Assembly: GCF_009189165.1 (NCBI RefSeq)
Contig: NZ_CP045118.1
Span: 3,906,001 to 3,970,000 of the forward strand
Source of the DNA: Pseudomonas sp. SCB32
Lineage (GTDB): Bacteria > Pseudomonadota > Gammaproteobacteria > Pseudomonadales > Pseudomonadaceae
DNA: 64,000 nucleotides
Reading direction: 5' to 3'
The notes beneath the pieces were generated by a model. The model ran no database searches and was not told where the DNA came from. It worked only from the letters and a program-made list of their open reading frames with translations. Below, piece by piece: positions 1-8,897 of the stretch. Both the position numbers and the translations under genes were made by a program. Position 1 is the stretch's first letter; each line of letters starts with the position of its first letter.

Positions 1-474
1 TCCGACGCGGTAAATATTTATGCAGCACACCGCTCGCACAGCTCCCATCGCTCGCATAGTTCACATAGCTCGCACTATAGCGGCTCTGGTGGATACAGCG
101 CTCCGCGCTACTACAGCCCACCGGCAGCCCCAGCGCCGAGCTACACGCCCAATACCTACTACAGCGTCCCCAGCACCTCGAGCAGTAGTAGCAGTCAGTC
201 GAGCTCAAGCTTCAACAATGCAACGACGCCATCGGTGGATACACCCTCTACGAGGACGGCACCTGCTCGACCTGCTGCCGGAGAGCTATCCAACTTGGTC
301 ATGCGGGTGCAGACCGCACTGCTGGTGCGCAAGTATTACGAAGGCACCATAGACGGCATCCTCGGCAAGACGACCCGCGGCGCACTGATGTCATTCCAAG
401 CGGACACTGGCTTGGAAATTAATGGCCGTATGGATACCCCTACGCTGAATGCATTGGGTATTCGAATTCCCTAA
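1..474 (+). CDS. hxsA: His-Xaa-Ser repeat protein HxsA, 5'-truncated by the window
   Basis: The reading frame is open from base 1, so the N-terminus lies upstream of the window. The visible 157 residues start with a His/Ser cluster (HRSHSSHRSHSSHSSHYS, from about base 31), then a Ser/Pro/Tyr-rich linker. They end in a peptidoglycan-binding type 1 repeat of about 65 residues (VMRVQTALLVRKYY, GILGKTTRGALMSFQ). This combination is the signature of HxsA, the presumed substrate of the radical-SAM maturation system HxsB/HxsC/HxsD. Those genes, if present, would lie upstream and cannot be seen. The peptidoglycan-binding domain suggests an envelope location. A shorter ATG start at 235 would drop the His/Ser region and is not favoured. 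What is modified, and why, is unknown for the family. Confidence 0.85.
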   Translation, partial: SDAVNIYAAHRSHSSHRSHSSHSSHYSGSGGYSAPRYYSPPAAPAPSYTPNTYYSVPSTSSSSSSQSSSSFNNATTPSVDTPSTRTAPARPAAGELSNLVMRVQTALLVRKYYEGTIDGILGKTTRGALMSFQADTGLEINGRMDTPTLNALGIRIP

Positions 475-497
475 ATCCAGGCTGAGTAGCGACGACC

Positions 498-872
498 ATG
501 ACGATGCATGACATCAAATCCAACTTGTATCCTTGCGCCCATTGCGGGGGCGGCGGGACTTGTCGTAATGGGGAACAGCAGCAGTCCTGCGCGGTGTGTA
601 TCAAGGAGAACGAGCTGAAGGGCAAGAGTTTCGCAGGGTTGCCCTGCGCAGTGTGCGGTGGAATTGGTCAGGCGGAGCCCAAGACGGAACGCATCAACAA
701 ACGCCTCCCTGCGCTGGTCGGCCTCTTGGTGATTTTCACCTTGCTGCTGAGTGTGCTGCTCTGCGGAATACTACAGAGTCGCTACTTCAGCGAGGTCCTA
801 GCCTTTTCCGGTCCCTTGATTGGCAGCGTGTTGGCGTACTATTACTCGTCCCAACGGCATACAACGAGCTAG
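498..872 (+). CDS. Small CxxC-rich, membrane-anchored protein
   Basis: A 124-residue protein 23 bp downstream of hxsA on the same strand, so probably co-transcribed. The N-terminal half carries cysteine pairs like those of DnaJ-type zinc ribbons (CAHCGGGGTC, CAVC, CAVCGGIG), with roughly seven cysteines in the first 60 residues. The C-terminal half has two hydrophobic stretches (LPALVGLLVIFTLLLSVLL and a second near residue 105), consistent with two membrane segments and a cytosolic zinc-binding head. An alternative ATG lies two codons downstream at 504, and neither start has a strong Shine-Dalgarno. I do not recognise the function. Its place next to hxsA suggests a part in that system, but this is inference. 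Confidence 0.65.
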   Translation: MTMHDIKSNLYPCAHCGGGGTCRNGEQQQSCAVCIKENELKGKSFAGLPCAVCGGIGQAEPKTERINKRLPALVGLLVIFTLLLSVLLCGILQSRYFSEVLAFSGPLIGSVLAYYYSSQRHTTS

Positions 873-908
873 CGCCGCGCCGCCCAAGCGAAGCGACGCA
901 GTGCATCA

Positions 909-931
909 AGCGCTTGATCACCTCAAGCGCT
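909..931. repeat. 9-bp inverted repeat at the mvaU-like 3' end
   Basis: AGCGCTTGA and TCAAGCGCT are perfect reverse complements separated by five bases, and they overlap the stop codon of the MvaU-like gene. A second palindrome, ATCAAGCGCTTGAT (905-918), overlaps it. There is no T tract, so this may be a weak terminator or a stabilising hairpin between the convergent genes. Confidence 0.35.
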
Positions 932-1294
932 GAGCCAAGACTCCACGGTCGCATTGCCGTATTCGGCCTTCCAAGCCTTGAGCACCTTGTGATTACCGCC
1001 CTTGGTCTCAACAACTTCGCCAGTGTGCGGATTCTTGTAGACCTTGATTTGACGTTCGCGGCGAGTAGACTGCGCGCCACGTGGGCCACGACGCAGCACA
1101 TCACGTGCGGAGTCCGGATCCAAGATAGCGATCACATCGCGCAGTGACTTGCCATACTGGTTCATCAGGCCCTTTAGTTTCTCTTCAAATTCGATTTCCT
1201 TCTTGAGCGCGCCATCATTTTTGAGCGACTCGAGATAAGCCAGTTGTTCGGCCAAAGCTCTTTCGGCAGCACGGAATTCGGCAAGTTTAGACAA
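923..1294 (-). CDS. MvaT/MvaU-family H-NS-like nucleoid protein
   Basis: About 123 residues with the full MvaU layout. The N-terminal coiled-coil dimerisation region is SKLAEFRAAERALAEQLAYL, the middle is basic, and the C-terminal DNA-binding domain includes IKVYKNPHTGEVVETKGGNH and ends KAWKAEYGNATVESWLS. The family starts MSKLAEF. Here the matching codon is TTG at 1294, preceded by AGGA with 8 nt spacing. An in-frame ATG at 1309 would add five residues (MRNKT). I prefer the TTG start. The protein would silence AT-rich DNA and form heteromers with chromosomal MvaT/MvaU. Its setting among hxsA and broken genes suggests an accessory paralogue rather than the core copy, but the core copies are outside the window, so this is not proven. 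Confidence 0.85.
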   Translation of the reverse strand: MSKLAEFRAAERALAEQLAYLESLKNDGALKKEIEFEEKLKGLMNQYGKSLRDVIAILDPDSARDVLRRGPRGAQSTRRERQIKVYKNPHTGEVVETKGGNHKVLKAWKAEYGNATVESWLSA

Positions 1295-1570
1295 TGTCTT
1301 ATTCCTCATTAGGAGCAGATAACTGGACAGTTCTGAGCTTACCGCTTGCGCAGAATTATTTCTATCTAGAATTCCCCACCTTACACCCATCAGCCTGTCT
1401 AATTAGACTACCGTCCCCACCTACAACTCAACGAGGACGCATCGAATCCGACCTTATGTCTATAGCTCACATAACTCAGCGACAACCTTCTGGAATCGAA
1501 GTAGCGGATAAGAGCTTGAAAAGTCAGAACGAGGGAATTACTTGAAAATACAAGCTCAATTTACTGCGGC
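1295..1570. other. Gene-free interval upstream of the mvaU-like gene
   Basis: This stretch is AT-richer than its surroundings and must hold the promoter of the MvaU-like gene. A short plus-strand frame (1294-1545) has no recognisable domain and no coding bias, and I do not call it. No clear terminator or repeat was seen. Confidence 0.4.
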
Positions 1571-1995
1571 TCATTCCATCCAAGCAAACAGCTTGTCCCA
1601 GTCGCGGTGGACAAGCCTCTCGCAGGCACGTGGTGCTCCGCCAAAGCAGCGATTAGAAACTCTTTCCATTCGCTCTTTAGAGTCATAGATAATCGGGGTC
1701 GCGTTCTAGTCAAGAAGAACCCCTCTTGCACCGATGAGAAGCGCGTGGCCTGCCGCGACATCATGCGCAGAAACAGGTACCAAGGAGACCCCTGCGACAG
1801 CATCACCGGCAGCCACCCGGGCCAAACGATAGGCAATGCTAGGCATTGGAACGAAGTCAGCCGGAGCACGGAGCTCGGTATTCAGCTCCGGCTTGAGAGC
1901 GGCAGCAGTGCTGACCAATACCTGGCTTCCGGGAACCAAATCCAAGTTGCCCAATCGCTCTCGGAGAGTCTTGCCATTTCGCCAAATGCCTCCGG
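1571..1995 (-). pseudogene. Inositol monophosphatase family gene, 5'-truncated, with an in-frame amber codon
   Basis: The minus strand encodes the C-terminal half of an IMPase-superfamily phosphatase (SuhB/CysQ type): ADFVPMPSIAYRLARVAAGD followed by the metal-site-like AHDVAAGHALL. After GVLLD a TAG stop occurs at 1706-1708. The same frame then continues in clear homology (NATPIIYDSKE, RCFGGAPRACERL, RDWDKLFAWME) to a TGA at 1571. The amber probably replaced a CAG. The 5' half is missing where IS30-like sequence begins near 2004. Both lesions make a functional product unlikely. The exact left border of the remnant is approximate. Confidence 0.75.
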
Positions 1996-2003
1996 CTGTG
2001 GAT

Positions 2004-2361
2004 TCAACCGGTCGACGCAACAGCGTGGTTAAAACACTCGGCAGGAGTCGAGTAGCCCAGAGTTTTCCTGGGGCGCTCGTTCAACTGCCGAGCGACTTCA
2101 TCCAGTTGATCCTGCGGAGTAGAGCGAGAGATCCATTCCCTTCGGGAAGTACTGCCGCAACAGGCCGTTGGTGTTTTCATTCGTCCCTCTCTGCCAGGGA
2201 TTTTGAGGGTCACAAAAGTAGACCTGGATATCCGTCGCCAGGCAGGTCTTCCTTGCGAAGGCCGGGGAACATTGCGGCCATCTCCGGCGAGCCTTGGTGG
2301 TGTCCATGTAGTCGATCTTCGGCAGCAGAGGCGGCGGGTCACCGGTCAAGCACGCCTCCAC
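2004..2361 (-). pseudogene. IS30-family transposase C-terminal remnant, frameshifted
   Basis: Two overlapping minus-strand frames together give the C-terminus of an IS30-type DDE transposase. One reads [20 protein letters not shown] and [16 protein letters not shown]. After a one-base shift near 2110 the other continues with [19 protein letters not shown] and STPAECFNHAV. The motif around [13 protein letters not shown] contains the catalytic Glu of the DDE triad. The N-terminal two thirds and recognisable end repeats are absent, so this is a dead fragment. It lies between the 3' end of the hybrid sensor kinase and the truncated IMPase gene, and probably removed the latter's 5' half. Confidence 0.85.
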
Positions 2362-2380
2362 AGTCGGCAGACGCCATCGA

Positions 2381-5300
2381 TCACTCTGGGACCTGACTTA
2401 CCAACGATGAGGCCAGCGCCTGGTTCAGCGCGAGTATTGCCACTTCTAGCTGGCCCACGGCGTGTTCGAGTTCCCCGAATGGAGCCTGGGGGGGCAGGCA
2501 AGCCTCCTCCAGCTGCCGGCAGCGTTCGACCAGTTGCTCCCCCTTTACCACTCGAGCAGCGCCCTTGATACGATGCGCCAGCTCACTCAGCTTGTCGGTG
2601 TCTCTCTCCTGCAGCAAGGCATTCAATTGCTGACAATCCTTGAGATTGTTATTGATCAGTTCGCCGAGTATCTGGCGAAACCTCACCGGTTCACTACTGA
2701 TCAGCAGCTCCAGCGGGCCTAGGTCGATCAGGTTCATGGCTTCAGGCCGTGACACCAATTGCTCTGGCTGACAACGCTCAATCGGCTCCTTGTCGAACGC
2801 TTCCCCTGGCTGCAAGGCAAGCAGGCGCGCATCCAGTTCATCCAGGCCAAGCGGCTTGATCAGGCAATCGCTCATGCCGGCCTGGATGCACTGTTCGATT
2901 TCTTCCGGCTGGGCGTCAGCGGTCAGGCCGATGATCACTGTAGTGTCCAGACCCCGCTCCTGCTCAGCCTGGCGGACCGCCCGGGTGAAGTCGACGCCAT
3001 TCATTAACGGCATGCGGCAGTCGGAGATGATGATGTCGAAGGGTTGTTCGCACCAACGCTCGTACGCTACCCGGCCATTTTCCGCCTCGAAAACGTCATG
3101 TCCGAGAAAGCTCAGTTGCTGATGCAATACCTGCCGATTGATCCGGTGATCATCCACCACCAGCACTTGCAATCGATACCTAGGGACGTCCTGGATCAAC
3201 GCAGGCGCAGGCATCTGGCGTACGTCGATGTGCTCCAGCACCTGCAGGCGCATCTCGACATCAACCCGCGTGCCCCGGCCCAGGGTACTGGTGAGGTGCA
3301 CCCTGCCGCCCATCATTTCGCACAGCGAACGGCAGATCACCAGGCCCAGCCCTGTGCCTTCGGTATGCTGAACATTGCGCAGGGCCTGGACAAAGGGTCT
3401 GAACAAGCGCTGCTGATCGGCCGTGCTGATTCCCACGCCGGTGTCTTCGATACTGAGATTGACAGTGAGCAGGCTGGCATCGATCAAGAGCCCAGAGATA
3501 CTGACGGTGATCGAGCCCTCCTCGGTGAACTTGATCGCATTGCCGATCAGGTTGGAAAGGATTTGCTTGAAACGCTGGGCATCGATCAGCACATCACAGT
3601 TGATGCTCGAGTCGATATCGAGGATCAGATTCAGTCGCTTTTGCCGCGCCAGTCCTTCGAACACCCGGGCCACCGACTCCACCAGTTCGCGCAGGTTGGC
3701 GCGCTTGGGCGATAGACTCAAGCGCCCGGACTCGATACGGGCGATGTCGAGAATATCGCCGATCAGCTCGAGCAGGCTCTTTGCCGAGGCATGGGCGATT
3801 TCGATGCTGGCGCGGTCGATCGGCTTGCTGTCGGCGCGCTTGAGGGCAAGCTCGAGGATGCCGATCACGGCGTTCATCGGTGTGCGTATTTCATGGCTCA
3901 TGGTGGCCAGGAAACTGGTCTTGGCACGGCTGGCGTCGTCGGCATGGGTCTTGGCTTCTTGCAGCTGCTGAACCAGCTGACGGTGTTCGGTGATGTCCAG
4001 CCAGCCACAGATAACCCCCTTGATCATACCTTTGGAGTCCCGGAACGGCTGCACCCAGTGGTTGATCCACACCTCCCTGCCCTGGAGCTGAACAGCATGC
4101 ACCGACTCGATCGTCTGCCCGTCACGCATGGCCTGCAGGTAGTGGCGATGAAAATCCGGGAGGCTCTCGAAATTCTCCTTGGGTAATTGACGCACAGTTT
4201 TGTTCAGCACCTGGTCAGCGCTCAAGCCAACGCTTTTGAGGTAGCTACGGTTGCATGACAGCATGCGCCCCTTGATATCTCGCACATACAGCGGCGGCGG
4301 CATGCAGTCGGTCAGAGTTTCGACAAACTGCAGCTGATCGTTGAGCATCCGTTCAGCCTTGAGCCGGGCCTTGATCTGACTTCGCAGATAGAACACCCAC
4401 GCCAGCAACAGCACCAGCAGCACCATGGCAGCGGCGACAATTTCGCTGATCACCCGCTGGTAGTCGATCCAGGTCTGACCGCTCATGCCCGGTGGCGAAC
4501 GCCAGCGATTGGAAATCGCATTGAGCTCATCGGGGGCAATGCTCTGCAAGACCTTGTCGATGATCGATTGCAGCTCGACATCACTGCGGCGCATCGCGAA
4601 GTTGGTCGTCGATGGCCCGAGATCGAGCATCTGATTGATGGCCAGCTTGTCGCGAAACAACCGCTCGATGTAATAGCGCGCAGCGGGCAATGCCACCATG
4701 GCGGCATCGGCCTTGCCTTGATAGAGCAGGTTCATGGCATCCAGTGAGCCGCCCGCTTCGACCACCACGGCTTCAGGGTAACGCTGGCGCAATGGCTGGA
4801 TGGCCACATGACCTGTGGGAACCGCCACACGACTGTCGGCCAGATTTCCCAGCTTGCCGTGCTGGTCAATGTCGCTGAGCAACACAAAGGGACTGTTGAG
4901 CAGCGGCCGGGAAAAGCGCAGGTACTCTTCCCGATCGGGGCTTGCCGTCATCAGCGCCAGATCGGCCCTACCGTTTTGCACCGCATCGATGAGCTGCGGG
5001 AAGCCGCCACTGCGAGAAACCACGTCAAAGTGCAGGCCGGTACTGAGGGTTATCATTTCGAGAAGATCGGCGATCGCACCAGAAAACACCCCGCTCGAAT
5101 CGAAATACGCACCTGGCGCAAAGTCATCATTGATCACCAGCCGTACCACCGGGTGCCGCTGGATCCAGCGCAACTGCTCTGCGGTCAGATCGACGGGCTC
5201 TTCACCGGGAATGAAGCTGTTGCCGACCCAGCGCTTGGCAAGTGTGCGCAGCTGATCGACGCCGATGGCCTCGATAGCAACGTTGATCAGCCGCTGCAAG

Positions 5301-6040
5301 CGCGTGTTGTCGCCCCGCAGGGCATAACTGTAATCGCCTCCGCGAACGTCGGAGAAACGCTCAAAACGGACAAAGTTGTAGAACGAACGATTGATCAGGA
5401 AATATGCGCTGTACAGATCGTCCAGGTACAGGTCGGCCTGGCCAAAGGCGGTAGCAGCAATCGCCTTTTCATGACTGGCATATACCTGAAAATCGGCCTG
5501 CGGGTAGCGTTGCTTGAGCTCGGCGCTGTGTTCGTCGGTGATCGCCACGCGCATGTCGGCAAGATCGGCGGGCGAATGCCGGGATTCGGCATTGCGCTTG
5601 AACACCGCCAGCCGATCCCGGGCGTAGGGAATGCTCAACAGCAAGTCCGGGCGCGGCTCAGCACTGCCGTGAATGCTGATCACGTCGACGCGACCATCCT
5701 GCAATGCCTGGCGCGCATCCTGCTCATTGGCAAAGGCCACGATCTTCACCTGCAATCCCAACAACTGCGCGACCAGGGCAGTTGCATCGGCGCTGATGCC
5801 CTCGTACAGGTTGTCCTGGGCATTGACCGAAAACGGCGCAGACTCGGTTGCCGACACGCCGACCTTGAGCTCGGCCTTGTGCCGCAACCAATGCCAGTCT
5901 TCGGTCGAGATCGCCATATCATGGTGAGCGATATGCAGCTGGCTGGACAGCGCCTTCGGGGCCACAGGCAAGGATGCAGCCATGACCGGCGCGCTACTCA
6001 ACAGCAGGCCGATGGACAGGCAGAAAGAACGTAGATACAT
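2381..6040 (-). CDS. BvgS-like hybrid sensor histidine kinase
   Basis: About 1,219 residues with a complete phosphorelay set. A signal peptide ([19 protein letters not shown]) decides this start over an ATG 17 codons upstream. Two periplasmic SBP_bac_3 (Venus-flytrap) domains follow (about 45-285 and 295-510), then one membrane helix ([18 protein letters not shown], near 540) and a PAS domain (about 575-690). The kinase core has the H-box [13 protein letters not shown] and ATPase boxes DTGVGIS and GTGLGL. It ends with a receiver domain ([13 protein letters not shown]) and an HPt domain ([12 protein letters not shown]). This is the RocS/PvrS/BvgS architecture: ligand sensing outside, phosphotransfer to partner regulators inside. 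The EAL regulator lies directly upstream on the same strand and the NarL-type regulator diverges from it, so both are likely partners. The gene ends beside an IS30 remnant. Confidence 0.9.
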   Translation of the reverse strand: MYLRSFCLSIGLLLSSAPVMAASLPVAPKALSSQLHIAHHDMAISTEDWHWLRHKAELKVGVSATESAPFSVNAQDNLYEGISADATALVAQLLGLQVKIVAFANEQDARQALQDGRVDVISIHGSAEPRPDLLLSIPYARDRLAVFKRNAESRHSPADLADMRVAITDEHSAELKQRYPQADFQVYASHEKAIAATAFGQADLYLDDLYSAYFLINRSFYNFVRFERFSDVRGGDYSYALRGDNTRLQRLINVAIEAIGVDQLRTLAKRWVGNSFIPGEEPVDLTAEQLRWIQRHPVVRLVINDDFAPGAYFDSSGVFSGAIADLLEMITLSTGLHFDVVSRSGGFPQLIDAVQNGRADLALMTASPDREEYLRFSRPLLNSPFVLLSDIDQHGKLGNLADSRVAVPTGHVAIQPLRQRYPEAVVVEAGGSLDAMNLLYQGKADAAMVALPAARYYIERLFRDKLAINQMLDLGPSTTNFAMRRSDVELQSIIDKVLQSIAPDELNAISNRWRSPPGMSGQTWIDYQRVISEIVAAAMVLLVLLLAWVFYLRSQIKARLKAERMLNDQLQFVETLTDCMPPPLYVRDIKGRMLSCNRSYLKSVGLSADQVLNKTVRQLPKENFESLPDFHRHYLQAMRDGQTIESVHAVQLQGREVWINHWVQPFRDSKGMIKGVICGWLDITEHRQLVQQLQEAKTHADDASRAKTSFLATMSHEIRTPMNAVIGILELALKRADSKPIDRASIEIAHASAKSLLELIGDILDIARIESGRLSLSPKRANLRELVESVARVFEGLARQKRLNLILDIDSSINCDVLIDAQRFKQILSNLIGNAIKFTEEGSITVSISGLLIDASLLTVNLSIEDTGVGISTADQQRLFRPFVQALRNVQHTEGTGLGLVICRSLCEMMGGRVHLTSTLGRGTRVDVEMRLQVLEHIDVRQMPAPALIQDVPRYRLQVLVVDDHRINRQVLHQQLSFLGHDVFEAENGRVAYERWCEQPFDIIISDCRMPLMNGVDFTRAVRQAEQERGLDTTVIIGLTADAQPEEIEQCIQAGMSDCLIKPLGLDELDARLLALQPGEAFDKEPIERCQPEQLVSRPEAMNLIDLGPLELLISSEPVRFRQILGELINNNLKDCQQLNALLQERDTDKLSELAHRIKGAARVVKGEQLVERCRQLEEACLPPQAPFGELEHAVGQLEVAILALNQALASSLVSQVPE

Positions 6041-6124
6041 GCGAGATAAAAAGCCGATAGAGCCTGGGGATCGCCGCGATGGGCGGCGCAATGATAGTTC
6101 AATGCCGTTGCTGTCGCTCGTTCA

Positions 6125-7321
6125 TCAAGACCTGCCTCGCCCCGCTCGCTGCGCGCAGAAATCGATAAAGTGACTTTCCGGCATGGGCCGAGCAAACAGA
6201 TACCCCTGGGCAAGGGTACCGCCCAGCTCAATCAGGCGGACCTGTTGCTCGACGGTCTCTACACCCTCGATGACCAGTGAGATACCCAGCGCCTTGGCCA
6301 GCGCCACCGAGCACGTGATGATTGCAGCGCTTTTGGGCTGGCTTTGCATCTTGCGCACGAAGGCCCGGTCAAGCTTGATCTGGCTGAATGGCAGTTCGCT
6401 GAGTCGATCCAGCGAAGAGTAACCGGCCCCAAAATCATCCATGGCCAGGCCACAGCCGAGCATACGCAGCCGCACCAGGCTCTCCAGGCTTCTGGCCGGT
6501 GCACTCATAAGGCAAGACTCGGTGATTTCGAACATCACACTGGTCGCGGGTACCTGCGAGCGCTTGAGCAGCAGTGTGATGCGCTCGGTCAGCACGCCGC
6601 AGTCCAGCTGTGCTGGACTCAAGTTGAACGCCAGGTTGATCTCGTGCCCTTGCGCAGACAGCCTTTGCTGCAACCCCAGGCCTTGCTCGAACAGCTGCCA
6701 GAACAAGCGGCTGATCAGATTGTGCTCTTCCATCACCGGTAAAAAATGCGCAGGCGACAGCACCCCCCATTGCGGATGCGTCCAACGCGCCAACACTTCT
6801 GCGCCGACCAGTAGCTGCCCCGCCAGGGTGACCTTGGGTTGGTAGTAGGCCTCAAACTCACCGTTGTCCAGGCCCTGCCGCACGTCGCTCAGGGTGGGTA
6901 GCTCTGCAGGCGACAACCGTCTGGGGGTGGCACTGCATTGTTCCCGGTAGCATTTGACCAACTGGCTGAATCCCTCCAGTTTGAACGGCTTGCCCAGATC
7001 GCCCAAAAAGGTCAGACCCAGGCAGTGAATCATCGCGACCGTGGCCTGACGCAGAACCGGGTCCAGTTCGCTGCATAACACTACCGCCCCGATTTTGCCG
7101 CTGCTACTGGCATGGCGAAGAAACGCCAAGCCATCCATGCCGGCCATTTTCAGGTCACAGAGGACAATATCCACAGCGTCGCAGGCAGACAGCACGGCAA
7201 TCGCCTCATGGCCATCCGCCGCTTGCAGTACGCGCCCCGGCAGCACTTTTTCCAGCGCGGTCACGGTGACGAGGCGCTGGAAGGGTTCATCCTCCAGCAC
7301 CAGAACAGTCAAGTTTTGCAT
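6125..7321 (-). CDS. EAL-domain response regulator (RocR/PvrR type)
   Basis: About 398 residues, starting at MQNLTVLVLEDEP. A longer frame to 7495 runs through the promoter and is not favoured. Residues 1-125 form a receiver domain with acidic pair LEDE, phospho-acceptor in VLCDLKMAGMDG and conserved Lys in LGKPF. Residues 150-390 form an EAL domain with EVLARW (EVL instead of EAL), FEITES, DDFGAGYSS, KLDRAFV, EGVET and QGYLFARPM. These cover the usual metal- and substrate-binding positions, so cyclic-di-GMP phosphodiesterase activity is plausible. In P. aeruginosa, RocR and PvrR of this layout antagonise the transcriptional regulator of cup fimbriae. The neighbouring sensor and fimbrial operon fit that role. 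It lies 84 bp upstream of the kinase gene on the same strand. Confidence 0.9.
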   Translation of the reverse strand: MQNLTVLVLEDEPFQRLVTVTALEKVLPGRVLQAADGHEAIAVLSACDAVDIVLCDLKMAGMDGLAFLRHASSSGKIGAVVLCSELDPVLRQATVAMIHCLGLTFLGDLGKPFKLEGFSQLVKCYREQCSATPRRLSPAELPTLSDVRQGLDNGEFEAYYQPKVTLAGQLLVGAEVLARWTHPQWGVLSPAHFLPVMEEHNLISRLFWQLFEQGLGLQQRLSAQGHEINLAFNLSPAQLDCGVLTERITLLLKRSQVPATSVMFEITESCLMSAPARSLESLVRLRMLGCGLAMDDFGAGYSSLDRLSELPFSQIKLDRAFVRKMQSQPKSAAIITCSVALAKALGISLVIEGVETVEQQVRLIELGGTLAQGYLFARPMPESHFIDFCAQRAGRGRS

Positions 7322-7385
7322 TGCAGGTCTACACGCACGCAATCGAAGGGGAGGTAGTGTGCAAGGCTCGCCCCTGACATCTCTA

Positions 7386-7420
7386 TGGGAGATTTCCTGC
7401 GCACGATAGGAAATTTCCCA
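7386..7420. promoter_or_regulatory. Two tandem RcsB-like palindromic sites
   Basis: TGGGAGATTTCCTG (7386-7399) and TAGGAAATTTCCCA (7407-7420) are near-copies of the palindrome TAGGAAATTTCCTA and start exactly 21 bp apart, two helical turns. They sit in the 200-bp divergent region between the EAL regulator and the NarL-type regulator. The motif resembles the enterobacterial RcsAB box (TAAGAATATTCCTA, 11 of 14 identical to the perfect copy at 8168). Autoregulation by the adjacent regulator is an inference. Confidence 0.6.
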
Positions 7421-7521
7421 AGACAAACTACAGCGATGTCCTACGCGACTAATGCTGTTAACCTTTACCGCCCAGGCCGTACCGTTCCGTAACAAGCGCG
7501 TTTTGAAGGTGAACTCACACT

Positions 7522-8148
7522 ATGCATAGCGTTCTGATAGTTGACGATCATCCGGTCATTCGACTGGCCGTCCGGGTTCTACTGGAAAAGCACGGCATGC
7601 GCGTGGTGGGTGAAGCGGACAATGGACTCGATGCTGTTCAGCTGGTACGCGAACTCACTCCACAAGTGATAATTCTCGATATTGGCATTCCTAAACTGGA
7701 CGGATTTACCGTTATTTCCCGGATCAAAGCACTGAATGTGCGTAGCGAAATACTGATCCTGACTTCGCAACCTGCCGACTCGGTGTGCCGACGCTGTATC
7801 CAGCTAGGTGCTCGTGGCTTCGTCAATAAAGAGGAAGACCTTGGCAGCCTGATCTCCGCGATCAAAGCGGTGGAAGCCGGCTACACCTTCTTCCCCTCCC
7901 TGGCGTTTGACAGCGTCGCTCCTTCAGAGCAACTAACGGAGCTGGAGCAGATTCGATCGCTGACTGATCGGGAAGTGACAGTATTGCAATACCTGGCCCA
8001 GGGTTACTCCAATAAGCGGATTGGTGAAATGCTCTTCCTCAGCAATAAAACCGTTAGCACCTACAAAACCCGCCTATTACAAAAGCTGGGAGCCGCGTCG
8101 CTGGTTGATCTGGCTGAGTTCGCCAAGCGCAACTCATTGACGCCCTAG
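7522..8148 (+). CDS. NarL/FixJ-family response regulator (RocA/RcsB type)
   Basis: 208 residues. The receiver domain (about 1-120) has acidic residues in IVDDHP, the phospho-acceptor in VIILDIGIPKLDG, and Lys in FVNKEED. The C-terminal LuxR-type helix-turn-helix has LTDREVTVLQYLAQGYSNKR and LFLSNKTVSTYKTRLLQKLG. It is transcribed away from the EAL regulator and kinase and towards the fimbrial operon, matching the P. aeruginosa Roc1 and Rcs/Pvr arrangements. There, such a regulator activates cup genes after phosphotransfer from the BvgS-like sensor. Palindromic sites before this gene and before the first pilin are natural candidates for its binding sites. Confidence 0.9.
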   Translation: MHSVLIVDDHPVIRLAVRVLLEKHGMRVVGEADNGLDAVQLVRELTPQVIILDIGIPKLDGFTVISRIKALNVRSEILILTSQPADSVCRRCIQLGARGFVNKEEDLGSLISAIKAVEAGYTFFPSLAFDSVAPSEQLTELEQIRSLTDREVTVLQYLAQGYSNKRIGEMLFLSNKTVSTYKTRLLQKLGAASLVDLAEFAKRNSLTP

Positions 8149-8167
8149 TCGGCACTTAAAATACCTG

Positions 8168-8181
8168 TAGGAAATTTCCTA
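8168..8181. promoter_or_regulatory. Perfect 14-bp palindrome upstream of the fimbrial operon
   Basis: TAGGAAATTTCCTA is a perfect palindrome in the 176-bp leader between the response regulator stop and the first pilin, 144 bp before the pilin ATG. It matches 13 of 14 bases of the site at 7407-7420. It is the likely operator through which the adjacent NarL-type regulator controls the fimbrial promoter. Confidence 0.6.
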
Positions 8182-8324
8182 GGCCTGCGTCGGCAACGTC
8201 CCATCCACCTCGTCCATATCTACTCCTAAGCTTACTCCTGCTCAACGGCACACAGACATTCGAGCAGAAAGAGTGTTCCATTGAGTTCCCTGCAAGGACT
8301 TCAATATAAATCTAGGAGTATGAA

Positions 8325-8876
8325 ATGAAAGTTCGTTCGCTGGCTGGCGCGATCATGGCAGTCACCCTGGCAACAACTTCGGCTGTGAGCTTTGCCAAAG
8401 ATCAGGGTCACGGTGTGATTACCTTCAAGGGCGCAATTATCGATGCGCCGTGCTCCATCGCTCAAGAGTCGCAATACCAGACTGTCGAGATGGATCAAAT
8501 CTCCAATGTCGCCTTGAAAAACGGCGGCAAATCCAGCCCGAAAACCTTCAAGATCGAACTGCGCGGCTGTGAACTGGGCGCCCTGAAGGCGGCGACTGCA
8601 ACCTTCACCGGCTCGCCTTCGTCCAACCCTGACCTGCTGGCAATCAAGGGCACTGCCCAAGGCGCCAGCCTGGCCATCGCCGACCACACCGGCGCGCTGA
8701 TCAAGCTGGGCAGTGCTTCGCCTGCGCAGGCGCTGACCGATGGCGACACATTCCTGCAGTTTAACGCCTATCTGCAGGGCGACATGGTCTCAGAAGGTGG
8801 CGGCGCAGAAGTGCCAGCCGAAATCGTACCGGGCAACTTCGAAACGTTCGCCAACTTCACCCTCGCTTATCAGTAA
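8325..8876 (+). CDS. Fimbrial major subunit-like pilin (PapA position)
   Basis: 183 residues with a signal peptide ending near SAVSFA and a mature chaperone-usher pilin domain. The disulfide cysteine pair lies in GAIIDAPCSIA and LRGCELG. The C-terminal donor-strand region is FETFANFTLAYQ, with the penultimate Tyr typical of pilins. A strong AGGAG lies 6 nt before the ATG. It is the first gene of the operon and is followed by a long stable hairpin, so it is the best candidate for the major rod subunit. Confidence 0.9.
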   Translation: MKVRSLAGAIMAVTLATTSAVSFAKDQGHGVITFKGAIIDAPCSIAQESQYQTVEMDQISNVALKNGGKSSPKTFKIELRGCELGALKAATATFTGSPSSNPDLLAIKGTAQGASLAIADHTGALIKLGSASPAQALTDGDTFLQFNAYLQGDMVSEGGGAEVPAEIVPGNFETFANFTLAYQ

Positions 8877-8897
8877 CGGACGTCGTCACTGAAGCGA

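Noticed and set aside
31..90. Short tandem repeat at the window start considered as a CRISPR or DNA repeat
   Set aside because: The repetition comes from His-Ser codons within the hxsA reading frame; there are no spacers or direct-repeat periodicity of CRISPR type.
1294..1545. 83-codon plus-strand frame next to the MvaU-like gene
   Set aside because: Begins opposite the TTG start of that gene, lacks coding bias and any recognisable domain.
4808..6034. 408-codon plus-strand open frame
   Set aside because: Antisense to the sensor domains of the BvgS-like kinase; no domain and no ribosome-binding site.
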